Assembly (NCBI RefSeq): GCF_002252525.1
Contig: NZ_NNRM01000016.1
Coordinates: 1 to 64,000, forward strand
Direction: 5' to 3'
DNA length: 64,000 nucleotides
Source: Brucella pseudogrignonensis
Lineage (GTDB): Bacteria > Pseudomonadota > Alphaproteobacteria > Rhizobiales > Rhizobiaceae
The notes below the pieces were generated by a model, which was not told the DNA's origin, searched no databases, and saw nothing but the letters and a program-made list of their open reading frames with translations. The position numbers were made by a program, and so were the translations under genes. Positions within the stretch are counted from its first letter, which is position 1. Every line of letters begins with the position of its first letter. Below, one piece after another: positions 10,233-19,801 of this stretch.

Positions 10233-12503
10233 CTATAGCGGAATATCGTTGTCTTCGGCAAATTCAAGCAGCAATTCGCGCAGCGAATGTGCGCCATTTG
10301 GCTTGTCGAGCTTCTCATTTAACAAGGCATTGAGCTTGCCTGCATCAAGTGCTGCCAGCATCGCCTTGACTGGACCAATGCTCGCAGCTGACATCGAAAT
10401 TGAGCGGAAGCCGAGGCCGATCAGTGCCATCGCAGTCAATGGACGTCCAGCCATTTCACCGCACAACGTCACCGATTTTCCATGCCGATTGCCAGCATCC
10501 ACAATGTGACGCAGCGTGCGCAGGAATGCAGGCGACAACTGATCAAAACGGCCAGAAATCAGCGAATTTCCGCGATCAACCGCCATCAGGAACTGGAACA
10601 GATCGTTTGAGCCAACTGAGACAAAATCAACAAGCGTCATCAGCTCGTCGAGCTGCCACAAAAGCGCAGGCACTTCGATCATCGCGCCGAGCTTGAGATT
10701 GAGCGGCAACGTATGCGCAAAGCGCGAAAGATGACGCACTTCGCGATCAATGATCTCACGTGCAGCTTTGACTTCGCTCACTTCCGTTACCATCGGCAGC
10801 ATAAGCTTAAGCTCACGGCCACCGGCCGCTTTCAAAAGCGCGCGCAGCTGTGTACGCAGCAAACCAGGCCGATCCAACGTCAGACGGATCGCGCGCCAGC
10901 CAAGAGCCGGATTTTCTTCCTGACCCATGGTGCGGAAATAAGGAAGAACCTTGTCGCCACCAATATCGAGTGTGCGGAAGGTTACGGGCTTATTGCCAGC
11001 AGCCTCAATCACAGAGCGATAAAGACGTTCCTGCTGTTCTGCACGCGGGAAGGTCGACGCCACCATGAACTGCAATTCAGTGCGGAAGAGACCAATGCCA
11101 GCAGCACCTGATGCAGCAAGCTGCGGCAAATCAACCAGAAGCCCTGCATTCATCAGCAAGCCGATTTCAACACTATCCTTGGTCAGTGCAGGCTTATCGC
11201 GCAATTCGCGATAATGGGCCTGACGACGCGCCCGGAAACGGACTTTTTCTGCATAAGCGGTTTCCACATCCGACTGTGGACGCAGATGCACTATACCCTC
11301 ATCACCATCGACGATAGCGGCATCATTGTTTTCCGCCATGGAAACGGCGCCCTTGGCCTGTCCAACCACGGGAATACCCATTGCGCGTGCAACGATAACC
11401 ACATGGCTGGTGGCTGCACCATCTTCCAGAACCACACCACGCAAGCGCTCACGCGGGTAGTCGAGCAGTTCGGCAGCACCCATGGTACGGGCTACGATAA
11501 TGGCGTCCTTAGCCAGTGATTCGGCGATGGTCTTGACATCGCGCCCCATCAGCTGGCGGAGCAGACGGTTAGCCAGATCATCGAAGTCAGACAGGCGTTC
11601 GCGCATGTAAGGATCGGTCAGATGCACCATGCGCGCACGCGTGTCGCTCTGCACCTTCTCAACCGCAGCTTCCGCCGTCAAACCGTTATGGATGGCTTCT
11701 TCCAGACGACGCACCCAACCACGATCATGTGCGAACATGCGATAGGCTTCGAGCACTTCGCGGTGCTCACCTTCCACAGCCACATCACGGCGCGAAAGCA
11801 TGTCGTCAATGGAAATGCGCAGAGATCCGAGCGCCGTTTCCAGCCGGGTCAGTTCAGCCTGACTGTCTTCATTGAAGAGGTTGGTGACAACGATGCGCGG
11901 TTCGTGCAGCACGACATGACCAAGGCCGATGCCGTCATTGAGCGCATTGCCGGTGACACTCATCGGACGGCCGAGATCCAGTTCGATACCTGGACGTGCC
12001 AGACGCAGACCATCGCCAGTGGCGATAATCTCGGCAAGAACCATTGCTGTCGTCTCAAGTGCTTCAACCTCGTCTTCGCGATATGCCCGCTTGGTCTGAT
12101 TCTGGACAACAAGAACGCCCAAAGTGCGGCCAGCGCGAAGAACAGGAACACCGAGGAATGAATTATAGGCTTCTTCACCCGTTTCAGGCAGATAGGCGAA
12201 GGCAGGATGGCTTTGCGCATCAGTCAGGTTCAAAGGGCGTGCGCTCGCGGCAATCGTACCGACGAGGCCCTGCCCCAGACGCAGCTGGGCCAGGTGAACA
12301 GACTGTGGATTAAGACCCTCGGTCGCGTAAAGTTCAAGCACGCCATCAGCACGAAGAATGTAGAAGGAGCAAACTTCCGCGACCATATTTTGCGCGATTT
12401 CACGGACGATCCGGTCAAGGCGTTCCTGCGGCTCCAGTGGTTCCGCCATCAATTCGCGCAACCGCTTCAGCAGCACGCGGGGACCGGTTGTCAGATCACG
12501 CAT
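10233..12503 (-). CDS. ptsP: Phosphoenolpyruvate-protein phosphotransferase, nitrogen PTS enzyme I (EI-Ntr)
   Basis: First enzyme of the regulatory nitrogen PTS: takes phosphate from PEP and passes it to NPr. 756 aa. An N-terminal GAF domain (about 15-160) distinguishes it from sugar EI and is known to sense glutamine/2-oxoglutarate in related proteins. Then come the EI N-domain, the phosphohistidine domain with active His367 in DGAATSHVVIVAR, and the PEP-binding TIM barrel (about 420-740) with the CGEMAG motif near the end. Flanked by lysC upstream and prfA downstream, the usual rhizobial order. RBS GGAG lies 10 nt before the start. Confidence 0.95.
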   Translation of the reverse strand: MRDLTTGPRVLLKRLRELMAEPLEPQERLDRIVREIAQNMVAEVCSFYILRADGVLELYATEGLNPQSVHLAQLRLGQGLVGTIAASARPLNLTDAQSHPAFAYLPETGEEAYNSFLGVPVLRAGRTLGVLVVQNQTKRAYREDEVEALETTAMVLAEIIATGDGLRLARPGIELDLGRPMSVTGNALNDGIGLGHVVLHEPRIVVTNLFNEDSQAELTRLETALGSLRISIDDMLSRRDVAVEGEHREVLEAYRMFAHDRGWVRRLEEAIHNGLTAEAAVEKVQSDTRARMVHLTDPYMRERLSDFDDLANRLLRQLMGRDVKTIAESLAKDAIIVARTMGAAELLDYPRERLRGVVLEDGAATSHVVIVARAMGIPVVGQAKGAVSMAENNDAAIVDGDEGIVHLRPQSDVETAYAEKVRFRARRQAHYRELRDKPALTKDSVEIGLLMNAGLLVDLPQLAASGAAGIGLFRTELQFMVASTFPRAEQQERLYRSVIEAAGNKPVTFRTLDIGGDKVLPYFRTMGQEENPALGWRAIRLTLDRPGLLRTQLRALLKAAGGRELKLMLPMVTEVSEVKAAREIIDREVRHLSRFAHTLPLNLKLGAMIEVPALLWQLDELMTLVDFVSVGSNDLFQFLMAVDRGNSLISGRFDQLSPAFLRTLRHIVDAGNRHGKSVTLCGEMAGRPLTAMALIGLGFRSISMSAASIGPVKAMLAALDAGKLNALLNEKLDKPNGAHSLRELLLEFAEDNDIPL

Positions 12504-12662
12504 GATCGTCGGAGGCTCCTCATTTGGTACAGGCTCAGCCTTGTCGCAAAGCCGATTCCCTTTACCCGCCTGCGAAGCGTTACGCCAAATCCTTTTTGAG
12601 CATTTTTGACACGCGCGTCTAGTCTAATCGTCAGAAAATCTGACAACTTATATAATAAGCAA

Positions 12663-12692
12663 ATGCCGCCCACTATTTCTAGCGGGCGGCAT
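12663..12692 (-). terminator. Terminator downstream of lysC
   Basis: ATGCCGCCC and GGGCGGCAT arms give a 9-bp stem 52 nt past the lysC stop. The T run after it on the minus strand is weak (ATTTGCTT), so efficiency is uncertain. Confidence 0.65.
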
Positions 12693-12743
12693 TGTTCCAA
12701 AATGGACCGGACAGAGCCGGCTAATAATCTGTGTATCAGCCGA

Positions 12744-14015
12744 TTACTTATCGAGACCGTAAACGCCGTGCAGCGTGCGGACAGCGAGTTCCGCATAAGG
12801 CCCGTCAATCAGGATGGAAATCTTGATTTCCGAGGTGGTGATCGCACGAATGTTAATGCCTTTTTCAGCCAATGCCTTGAAGGCGGTGGCGGCAACACCA
12901 GCATGGCTGCGCATGCCGATGCCGATCACGGAAATTTTGGCAAGACCCGTTTCAGACTGGATATTGTCCGAGCCGATTTCACCCTTCACTTTATCGAGAA
13001 CACGCAGTGCCTTGTCGATATCGCCGGTCGGGATCGTGAAGGTCATGTCGGTTTTCGACCCGTCTTCCGACACGTTCTGGACGATCATATCGACATTGAT
13101 GTGCTCTTCGGCCAGAGGGCCGAAAATTGCTGCCGAGATACCTGGCCGGTCGGCCACGCGTCGGAGCGAAATCTGAGCTTCATCCTTCGCATAAGCGATA
13201 CCAGTGACGACCTGCTGTTCCACGATTTCATCCTCGTCGCAAATGAGTGTTCCGGGCGGGTTGATCGGATCATCCATGCCCGGTGCATTGGGGTCCGTAA
13301 AACTTGAGCGCACGAAGGTGCGAACTTTGTGTACCATGGCAAGCTCGACCGAGCGCACCTGCAGAACCTTGGCACCAAGCGAAGCCATTTCCAGCATTTC
13401 TTCAAATGTAATGCGGGAAAGGCGCTTTGCCTTGGGTTCAATACGCGGATCGGTCGTGTAAACGCCATCGACATCGGTATAGATGTCGCAACGGTCAGCC
13501 TTAACGCCTGCTGCAATGGCAACAGCTGATGTATCCGAACCACCGCGGCCAAGTGTTGCGATGCGATTATCGGGACCGATACCCTGGAAACCGGCAACAA
13601 CGGCAACCTGCCCCATTTCCATGCGGCGGATGATTTCTGATCCGTCGATTTCCTGAATGCGCGCTGCGCCATGCGCATTGTCGGTCTTGATCGGTATCTG
13701 CCAGCCCTGCCACGAACGCGCGTCAACGCCAATGGACTGCAGCGCGATGGCCAGAAGGCCGCTCGTTACCTGCTCGCCAGAAGCAACAATCGCGTCATAT
13801 TCGCGTGCATCGTAAAAAGGTGACGTGCCACCGGCAACCTTGGGCATGTTCTGCACCCAGTTGACCAGTTCGTTCGTCTTGCCCGACATTGCGGAGACGA
13901 CAACGGCAACCTGATTGCCCGCATCGACTTCACGTTTGACGTGGCGCGCCACATTAGAGATGCGTTCCAGATCGGCCACAGAAGTGCCGCCGAATTTCAT
14001 CACGATGCGCGCCAT
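12744..14015 (-). CDS. lysC: Aspartate kinase
   Basis: ATP-dependent phosphorylation of aspartate, the first step toward lysine, threonine, methionine and diaminopimelate. 423 aa, monofunctional type. The amino-acid kinase domain starts at once with KFGGTSVAD, and two ACT domains occupy about 265-423, the site of feedback inhibition by lysine and/or threonine. lysA, the last step to lysine, lies elsewhere in this window (46.6 kb). Transcribed toward ptsP and divergent from ubiG across 227 bp. Confidence 0.96.
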   Translation of the reverse strand: MARIVMKFGGTSVADLERISNVARHVKREVDAGNQVAVVVSAMSGKTNELVNWVQNMPKVAGGTSPFYDAREYDAIVASGEQVTSGLLAIALQSIGVDARSWQGWQIPIKTDNAHGAARIQEIDGSEIIRRMEMGQVAVVAGFQGIGPDNRIATLGRGGSDTSAVAIAAGVKADRCDIYTDVDGVYTTDPRIEPKAKRLSRITFEEMLEMASLGAKVLQVRSVELAMVHKVRTFVRSSFTDPNAPGMDDPINPPGTLICDEDEIVEQQVVTGIAYAKDEAQISLRRVADRPGISAAIFGPLAEEHINVDMIVQNVSEDGSKTDMTFTIPTGDIDKALRVLDKVKGEIGSDNIQSETGLAKISVIGIGMRSHAGVAATAFKALAEKGINIRAITTSEIKISILIDGPYAELAVRTLHGVYGLDK

Positions 14016-14242
14016 TTAAGGATACGTCCCGTCTTTTGAAAAATTACACTAACGCCTGCCGAAACATTATTTTCTTGCGACAGACAAACCCGGGGTCACA
14101 TAGCTAAAATGTCGCGCTTCCGCAAGGGTGTGATTCCCGTGAAACAATAATCAACGCTTCGGATTCTGGAATTTGATTTGATCCTTGACTTTAGAGCGCT
14201 ACCTTGAGAGCAGGATTGCACGCGCTTCCGCAGGAGAATGAT

Positions 14243-14989
14243 ATGACCGAGACTGCCCGCACCACGATCGATGCTTCCGAAATCGAGCATTTTTCGCGCA
14301 TCGCTGCGCAATGGTGGGACCCGCAGGGCAAGTTCCGTCCGCTCCATAAATTCAATCCGACGCGCCTTGCCTATATCAAGGAAAAGGTCTGCGAAAAACT
14401 CAACCGCGACCCGAACAGCCCGCGCCCGTTTGAAGGTCTGCGCTTTCTCGATATCGGTTGCGGTGGCGGCCTGTTGTGCGAGCCGATGTCGCGTCTGGGT
14501 GCGACGGTGATCGGCGCAGATGCATCCGAAACCAATATCGAAGTCGCAAAAATTCATGCAGCCCAAAGCGGTGTCGAAGTCGATTATCGCGCGACCACTG
14601 CTGAAGCTCTTGCCGAAGCTGGCGAGCAATTCGATGTCGTACTCAACATGGAAGTGGTTGAGCACGTCTCTGACGTCGATCTGTTCATGTCTGCGACCAG
14701 CGAAATGGTGAAGCCGGGTGGCCTGATGTTTGTCGCCACCATCAACCGCACACTCAAAGCTTATGGCCTTGCGATCATCGGAGCGGAATATGTGCTGCGT
14801 TGGCTGCCGCGCGGCACGCATCAATATGAAAAGCTGGTGCGCCCGGAAGAGCTCGAAACAGCACTTTCCAAAGCCGGTCTCAATCTCATCGACAAATTGG
14901 GCGTAACCTACAATCCGCTCGCTGATAGCTGGAGCCGTTCACGCGATACCGATGTGAACTACATGGTTCTCGCAGAACGTCCTCAATAA
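14243..14989 (+). CDS. ubiG: Bifunctional 2-polyprenyl-6-hydroxyphenol / 3-demethylubiquinol O-methyltransferase UbiG
   Basis: Carries out both O-methylations of ubiquinone synthesis. 248 aa from ATG 14243, chosen for the AGGAG at 14232-14236; an upstream in-frame extension of 13 codons is probably not translated. The N-terminal segment [19 protein letters not shown] is the UbiG signature, followed by the SAM site [19 protein letters not shown] at about 72. Convergent with a DMT transporter gene 8 nt away. Confidence 0.95.
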   Translation: MTETARTTIDASEIEHFSRIAAQWWDPQGKFRPLHKFNPTRLAYIKEKVCEKLNRDPNSPRPFEGLRFLDIGCGGGLLCEPMSRLGATVIGADASETNIEVAKIHAAQSGVEVDYRATTAEALAEAGEQFDVVLNMEVVEHVSDVDLFMSATSEMVKPGGLMFVATINRTLKAYGLAIIGAEYVLRWLPRGTHQYEKLVRPEELETALSKAGLNLIDKLGVTYNPLADSWSRSRDTDVNYMVLAERPQ

Positions 14990-14997
14990 TTAGCTAA

Positions 14998-15879
14998 TCA
15001 GCGTTTCTGCGCTTTTGTCGTCAGCGCCACACCGATGGCGATGACGACTGCGCCGATCCATGTGAGCGGCGGATAGTTTTCACCCAAGAATAACGTGCCG
15101 GAAATCAGCCCCAGCGCTGCCGCCACATAACCGATTTGGCTAAGGTAGACCGGACCACCAACGGCCTGCAGACGGAAAAACAAGGCAAACATGCCAGCTG
15201 ACGCAATGGCCTGAGCAACTGCCGTTATCGGCGCAAGCGCCAGTGTCTCAATCGGGAAGTTGCCATTAAATACAACAATCCCGATCAACAGCATCACGGC
15301 TGCAGCCAAGTGACTTCCCGCCGCAAGCTCGGTCGGATCAGCATTTTTCGGCCAGTCGAGAGTGCGATAGACATTCCCCATCGCAAGAAAAACCGGAATG
15401 AGAAGTGCAAGCCCGATCCATAGAGGATCGGCTGGCTTGCCAACCTCGCCACGCGTCATTGCAACCATAATTGCGCCGATGAAGCCTACGATAATGCCCG
15501 CGATACCCAAACCATTCGGTCGACGAAGACCAAACCCCATCGAAATGAGCAGCGTCATGACAGGCGACAGCGTGTACATTATACCAGTGAAACCCGCACC
15601 GAGCCGCGGGATCGCAGACAGGATCAGGAGATTGGGCAGCGCATAGGAAATCGCGGCAGTGCAAATATAATAACGCAGCCTGCCACCAGAAAATCCAACC
15701 CGCTTTTTGCTCACAAGCAAAACCAGAAGCAGAATAATCCCCGCACTGGCTGAAAACAGGAATGTCCACATTGCAGGCGGAACACCTGCTTCGGCAGCGA
15801 TCTTCCCCAGTGGCAGAATAAGCCCCAGCAGTATGCCCGTCGCTATTAGCAGGAAAGGCGCGGAATCCATCAGTTTCAT
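14998..15879 (-). CDS. DMT superfamily (EamA) transporter
   Basis: 293 aa, ten predicted transmembrane helices as two EamA repeats; substrate unknown. ATG 15879 is preferred over an upstream GTG at 15900 because AGGGGA precedes it at a normal distance. The family exports amino acids or metabolites, but this member gives no clue to its substrate. Two further EamA genes lie at 42.0 and 56.1 kb. Confidence 0.85.
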   Translation of the reverse strand: MKLMDSAPFLLIATGILLGLILPLGKIAAEAGVPPAMWTFLFSASAGIILLLVLLVSKKRVGFSGGRLRYYICTAAISYALPNLLILSAIPRLGAGFTGIMYTLSPVMTLLISMGFGLRRPNGLGIAGIIVGFIGAIMVAMTRGEVGKPADPLWIGLALLIPVFLAMGNVYRTLDWPKNADPTELAAGSHLAAAVMLLIGIVVFNGNFPIETLALAPITAVAQAIASAGMFALFFRLQAVGGPVYLSQIGYVAAALGLISGTLFLGENYPPLTWIGAVVIAIGVALTTKAQKR

Positions 15880-15917
15880 GCGCCGTGTCCCCTCACGCAA
15901 TCGAAAATCGTTTATTG

Positions 15918-16343
15918 TCAGTTCTTGTCTTCCGGGAAAACAGGAAGCGGCATCACATCAACGCCGTCTTCGATGAGAGAATGAACATCTTCCTTGGACG
16001 CTTCACCGTAAATGCCCCGCGCTTCAGTCTCACCAAAGTGGATCTTGCGCGCTTCTTCGGCAAACTGATCGCCAACATAATCCGCGTTTTCGCGGACCTT
16101 GCGGCTGAGTTCGCGCATTTGCTCCAACACCTGCTTCTGCGCCTGATCCATGGCAATCGCCACCTGCTCTTTCGAGCGACTGGTGGAGACGGCAGGTGCC
16201 ATCAGCGACTTCTGGATTTCCGGCGAGTTGCAGACAGGGCAAGAGACGAGTTTCCGCTCCGACTGCCGATCAAAATCGGCATTGTCGCGAAACCAGCCTT
16301 CAAATTCATGGCCGTGATCGCAATGAAGCGAAAAGCGGATCAT
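15918..16343 (-). CDS. DUF1178 family protein
   Basis: 141 aa, function unknown. The N-terminus has two cysteine-pair-like positions (C8 and CPVC at about 36-39) with HGHEFEGWF, suggesting a small zinc ribbon of the FmdB/regulatory type; a Gln/Glu-rich helix follows at 60-110. It starts 3 nt after the nitrilase-family gene ends, so it is clearly the last gene of the comF-grxC-amidase run. This linkage is common in Rhizobiales. Confidence 0.85.
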   Translation of the reverse strand: MIRFSLHCDHGHEFEGWFRDNADFDRQSERKLVSCPVCNSPEIQKSLMAPAVSTSRSKEQVAIAMDQAQKQVLEQMRELSRKVRENADYVGDQFAEEARKIHFGETEARGIYGEASKEDVHSLIEDGVDVMPLPVFPEDKN

Positions 16344-16346
16344 AGA

Positions 16347-17195
16347 TTATGCGTCCTGTTTCTCTTGGGTGACCTTCACCGAAAACTCACGCGCATTCTT
16401 GAGGTTCGGCACTTTCGCACGCGCAGCAGTGCTTTCGCTGACGTCAATATCCGCAACGATTACACCCGGCTCATCATGCGCCGCTTCCGCCAGAACCTTG
16501 CCCCATGGCGAAACGATCAGCGAATGACCATAAGTCTCGCGACCATCTTCATGCACACCGCCCTGAGCTGCAGAAATCAGGAATGCACCATTTTCAATCG
16601 CACGCGCACGCTGCAAAACATGCCAATGCGCTTCACCCGTCTGACGTGTGAAAGCAGCTGGTCCCGTAATCACATTGGCGCCCGCCAGCGCCTGAGCGCG
16701 AAACAGTTGCGGGAAACGAATATCGTAGCAGACCGCCATGCCAACCTTGGCAAAAGGCAATTCGGCAATCACCGTTTCCTTGCCCGGCTCATAGGTTGCC
16801 GATTCGCGCCAGCTTTCGCCATTGTCGAGATCGACATCAAACATATGAACCTTGTCATAGGTCGCAATCTTCTCACCAGAAGGCGCAAAGATACCGCCAC
16901 GATTGGCAATCTTACCGTCACCGGCTGCAATAGCCGTTGAACCAATATGCAGGAATATGCCGTGCTTTTTTGCAAGTGCCGATGCGGCTTTGAAGACAAG
17001 GTCTTCATTTTCATCGCGCAGACTTGCAAAAAGCGCTGCACGATCGCGCATCAGCGCTCCGGTCATTTCAGGGGTTTGCACATATTGAGCACCCTTTGCC
17101 ACAGCATCGGAAACAAGTTTTTCCATCGCTTCAACATTGCGGGCCACATCGGTGCCCGAACGCATCTGAACGGCAGCAGCGCGAAAAGTGCTCAT
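16347..17195 (-). CDS. Carbon-nitrogen hydrolase (Nit/omega-amidase-like)
   Basis: 282 aa. The nitrilase triad is visible: Glu in QTPEMTGAL, Lys in YDKVHMFDVD and Cys in AVCYDIRFPQLFR. The KVHMFDVD and CYDIRFPELxR pattern is that of Nit1/Nit2-type amidases, which repair deaminated glutathione or hydrolyse 2-oxoglutaramate; neighbouring glutaredoxin makes the deaminated-glutathione role attractive but unproven. Start ATG 17195 is chosen for its GGGGGAG site; a longer frame to 17213 exists. Cytoplasmic. Confidence 0.88.
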   Translation of the reverse strand: MSTFRAAAVQMRSGTDVARNVEAMEKLVSDAVAKGAQYVQTPEMTGALMRDRAALFASLRDENEDLVFKAASALAKKHGIFLHIGSTAIAAGDGKIANRGGIFAPSGEKIATYDKVHMFDVDLDNGESWRESATYEPGKETVIAELPFAKVGMAVCYDIRFPQLFRAQALAGANVITGPAAFTRQTGEAHWHVLQRARAIENGAFLISAAQGGVHEDGRETYGHSLIVSPWGKVLAEAAHDEPGVIVADIDVSESTAARAKVPNLKNAREFSVKVTQEKQDA

Positions 17196-17217
17196 AGGTG
17201 TCTCCCCCATCATGATG

Positions 17218-17484
17218 TTAGTTCAGTTCGCCGGTAGCAAGCAGGCCATCGAGCTTGCCAGCATTGTCGAGAGCAAAGAGATCGTCACAACCGCCAACAT
17301 GTACAGAACCGACAAAAATCTGCGGGAAGGTATTGCGGCCTGAACGCGCCTGCATTTCTGCACGCAGTTCAGGTGTAGCGCCTGCATTGATTTCGTTGAA
17401 CTCAACGCCCTTGTTCTTCAAAAGGCCAACTGCGCGCGTGCAGTAAGGGCAGCCAGGGCGGGTATAGATGGTGACGTCAGTCAT
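17218..17484 (-). CDS. grxC: Glutaredoxin 3
   Basis: 88-aa glutathione-dependent dithiol oxidoreductase. The active site CPYC is at about residues 11-14 within YTRPGCPYCTRAVGLL, and the glutathione-binding TFPQIFVG (cis-Pro) and GGCDDLFAL motifs follow. ATG 17484 has GGAG 7 nt upstream; an in-frame extension of 14 codons is discarded. It is 22 nt upstream of the amidase gene and likely cotranscribed with it. Confidence 0.95.
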   Translation of the reverse strand: MTDVTIYTRPGCPYCTRAVGLLKNKGVEFNEINAGATPELRAEMQARSGRNTFPQIFVGSVHVGGCDDLFALDNAGKLDGLLATGELN

Positions 17485-17552
17485 ATAAAACTCCATTCGT
17501 TGGCCTCTATATAAGTGGCAAAACACCGATCTGGAAGCCCCTCATGTGTTCA

Positions 17553-18341
17553 CTAATCCGGCAGAACCCGGCTGAATGTCAGCACATCCACGCTTTTTGC
17601 ACCACCGCGCAGCAGCGCTCGTGTGGCAGCCTTCACCGTTGATCCCGTCGTATAAACATCATCGATCAGCAGCACACGCCGCCCGCGCACATGAATGTCA
17701 TGCTCCTTTGGCACCCGAAAAGCGCCATCGACATTCCGCTTGCGCTCTTTCAAGCCAAGCCCGATCTGCTGATTGGTACGCCGAATACGCTTAACCGCCT
17801 GTGGTGCAAAAGGCTTGCTGCTTAATTGTGCCAAAGCACGCGCCAGCTCTGCCGACTGGTTGAAGCGGCGCGACCAAAACCGCCATTTGTGCAAAGGGAC
17901 AGGCAAAATAACATCGCACTCATCCAGCAACTCGCTTCCGGCGCGTTGCATCCAGCGCGCCATCCACGGCGCAAGATCGGTTCGATCATGAAACTTGAGT
18001 GCTACCGCCATGCGCTGTGCAGCGCCCCTATGCAACACAGCTGAGCGCAGGCGGCGAAATGGCGGTGGATCGGCGATTGCTTCAGCGCTCATGAAATTCT
18101 CGCCAAAATCATGATTGAACGGAATGCCAAGCACCGGACAATACGGCTTTTCGATAAAGCGCAATTGCGACCAGCAATGCGGACAAAGCGTTCCGGGTTC
18201 GGAAACCTGTATGCGACAACCGATACAGCTCGCTGGAAACAACACATCAGATGAATAGCGCACGCCGCCGCGAACGGCGCTCAGCACGCTCGTTTTCAGC
18301 TTCAACAACAAGCTTTGATGCGACCTCTCGTCATCAACCAT
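17553..18341 (-). CDS. ComF family protein (phosphoribosyltransferase-like)
   Basis: 262 aa. An N-terminal double zinc knuckle (CIGCRIQ and CPHCW) precedes a PRTase fold with the PRPP loop RRVLLIDDVYTTGSTV at about 215. ComF homologues take part in DNA uptake in competent species, but in Rhizobiales the role is unknown and no other competence gene is nearby. Transcribed toward grxC with a 68-bp gap, and divergent from a methyltransferase gene. Confidence 0.88.
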   Translation of the reverse strand: MVDDERSHQSLLLKLKTSVLSAVRGGVRYSSDVLFPASCIGCRIQVSEPGTLCPHCWSQLRFIEKPYCPVLGIPFNHDFGENFMSAEAIADPPPFRRLRSAVLHRGAAQRMAVALKFHDRTDLAPWMARWMQRAGSELLDECDVILPVPLHKWRFWSRRFNQSAELARALAQLSSKPFAPQAVKRIRRTNQQIGLGLKERKRNVDGAFRVPKEHDIHVRGRRVLLIDDVYTTGSTVKAATRALLRGGAKSVDVLTFSRVLPD

Positions 18342-18420
18342 TGCATTCGCCCCCGTTCGAATGCATCTACGCCTGTATCTATATTACCGACGCATATCCG
18401 AAAGAGAAGACGGAATCGCA

Positions 18421-19320
18421 ATGGCCGCCCCTTCACCTGCCCAATCGTCTGAAAACGCTATTTTTGATCGCGATCTGCAGCTGGCGTTTCGTCGTCGCGC
18501 ATTTAAACGCGCGATCCCGGGAGCAGACTTCATTTTGAAAAGGGCCGCAGAAGATCTTGAAGATCGGCTGGATGCAGTGACACGCCAATTTCCAGTTGCT
18601 GTTGACCTCGCGGGGCACAATGGTCTGGCGGCGGCAGCCATTGCTCGTTCTGGCAAAGCGGAGATGATTTTGCGCATCGAACGCGATGCTACCTTTCTCA
18701 ATGGCCCCTTCGCGGCAGTTGTTGCCGATGACGAAGCCTTGCCGCTCAAACCTCAGAGCACCGATCTCATCGTTTCGCTGCTGTCACTGCATTCGACCAA
18801 TGATACCCCGGGCGCAATGATACAGATTGCCCGTGCGCTGAAGCCTGACGGGCTGTTTCTCGCGGCGCTCAGCGGCAACGGGACTTTGGGCGAGCTGCGC
18901 GAAAGTCTTTTACAGGCTGAAATCGAGCTGACGGGTGGTGCTTCGCCGCGCATTTTCCCTTTCGCGGATGTTCGCGATGTCGGCGGTCTTCTGCAACGTG
19001 CAGGTTTTGCACTTCCGGTGACGGACGTTGATAACGTTACGGTGCGCTATGATAGCATTTTCAATTTGATGGCCGATCTGCGCGCCATGGGTATGCAGAA
19101 TGTGTTGCGTGATCGTTCACGCAAGCCGGTTTCAAAGAAGCTTTTCTTACGTGCAGCGGAAATCTATGCCGAACGGTTCAGCGATCCGGATGGCCGCATC
19201 CGCGCAACCTTCTCGACAATCTGGCTGTCGGGCTGGGCACCGCATGAATCACAACAAAAGCCATTGAAGCCTGGCTCTGCCAAGGCCTCACTGGCTGACG
19301 CACTTAAAAACGTCGAATAG
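18421..19320 (+). CDS. SAM-dependent methyltransferase, BioC/NDUFAF5-like
   Basis: 299 aa from ATG 18421, preferred over an upstream in-frame ATG at 18361 because the protein then begins like its family, with FDRDLQLAFRRRA. The N-terminal arrangement followed by VDLAGHNGLAAAAIAR (degenerate SAM motif: AGHNG in place of GxGxG) and LVSLLSLHSTNDTPGAMIQIARALKPDGLF is typical of the alphaproteobacterial homologues of mitochondrial NDUFAF5, a complex I assembly arginine hydroxylase. That role is inferred by resemblance. Divergent from comF. Confidence 0.75.
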   Translation: MAAPSPAQSSENAIFDRDLQLAFRRRAFKRAIPGADFILKRAAEDLEDRLDAVTRQFPVAVDLAGHNGLAAAAIARSGKAEMILRIERDATFLNGPFAAVVADDEALPLKPQSTDLIVSLLSLHSTNDTPGAMIQIARALKPDGLFLAALSGNGTLGELRESLLQAEIELTGGASPRIFPFADVRDVGGLLQRAGFALPVTDVDNVTVRYDSIFNLMADLRAMGMQNVLRDRSRKPVSKKLFLRAAEIYAERFSDPDGRIRATFSTIWLSGWAPHESQQKPLKPGSAKASLADALKNVE

Positions 19321-19324
19321 AGTG

Positions 19325-19377
19325 GTTTCAGCAAAAGTGTGATGCAGTTTTGTGTTCGGAAATACGAAACTCAAAAC
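19325..19377. repeat. Dispersed palindromic repeat, degenerate copy
   Basis: Matches the pattern TTTCAGCAAAAGTG, then GCrGTTTTG, then aATrCG, seen better preserved at about 22424 and 30117. Lies just after the methyltransferase gene. Confidence 0.5.
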
Positions 19378-19380
19378 TTA

Positions 19381-19689
19381 TCAGCAATCGCCCGTATGAC
19401 TGCCATCTGCATCAATAACACAGATCGGGCGAACCGGCGCTTTGCGTATCACAACGGGGTCACGCTTGATCGAACCTGTCATGGTCCGATCAATGCCCTC
19501 TGGCAACACCGATTGGGCCGCAACCTTATTCGCCTGATCGTTTAAGACCGGCACAATAATAAGGGCAAGAGCAACAGCTGCCGAGCCGAAAAGAAGCACA
19601 ACACGCAAGATGCCGCGACCGGCTTTCGAGAGTGGGCCCGGCGTATATTCATTATGATCTGCACTAAAATAATTATTATCGAAACTCAT
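19381..19689 (-). CDS. Small single-span membrane protein, unknown function
   Basis: 102 aa. A polar N-terminus (residues 1-27) is followed by one hydrophobic helix at about 29-49 and a C-terminal part of about 50 residues ending in two cysteines (CVIDADGSHTGDC). Topology is probably N-in with a periplasmic tail. No family recognised; similar short proteins are annotated as hypothetical in Brucella. Stands alone between mutT and the methyltransferase gene. Confidence 0.65.
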   Translation of the reverse strand: MSFDNNYFSADHNEYTPGPLSKAGRGILRVVLLFGSAAVALALIIVPVLNDQANKVAAQSVLPEGIDRTMTGSIKRDPVVIRKAPVRPICVIDADGSHTGDC

Positions 19690-19801
19690 GGGCTTAACTC
19701 CGAGGCACTTAATTCGGAGAATGCCGCAGCGGAGTGAATCATCGATTAACGCGCGCTGTAAATCGTAAGGAATTGTCAGCTATTTTGAGTCTTTCCACAG
19801 C

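Noticed and set aside
17553-18341. ComF as evidence of a competence system
   Set aside because: No other DNA-uptake gene is nearby and ComF is widespread in non-competent alphaproteobacteria.
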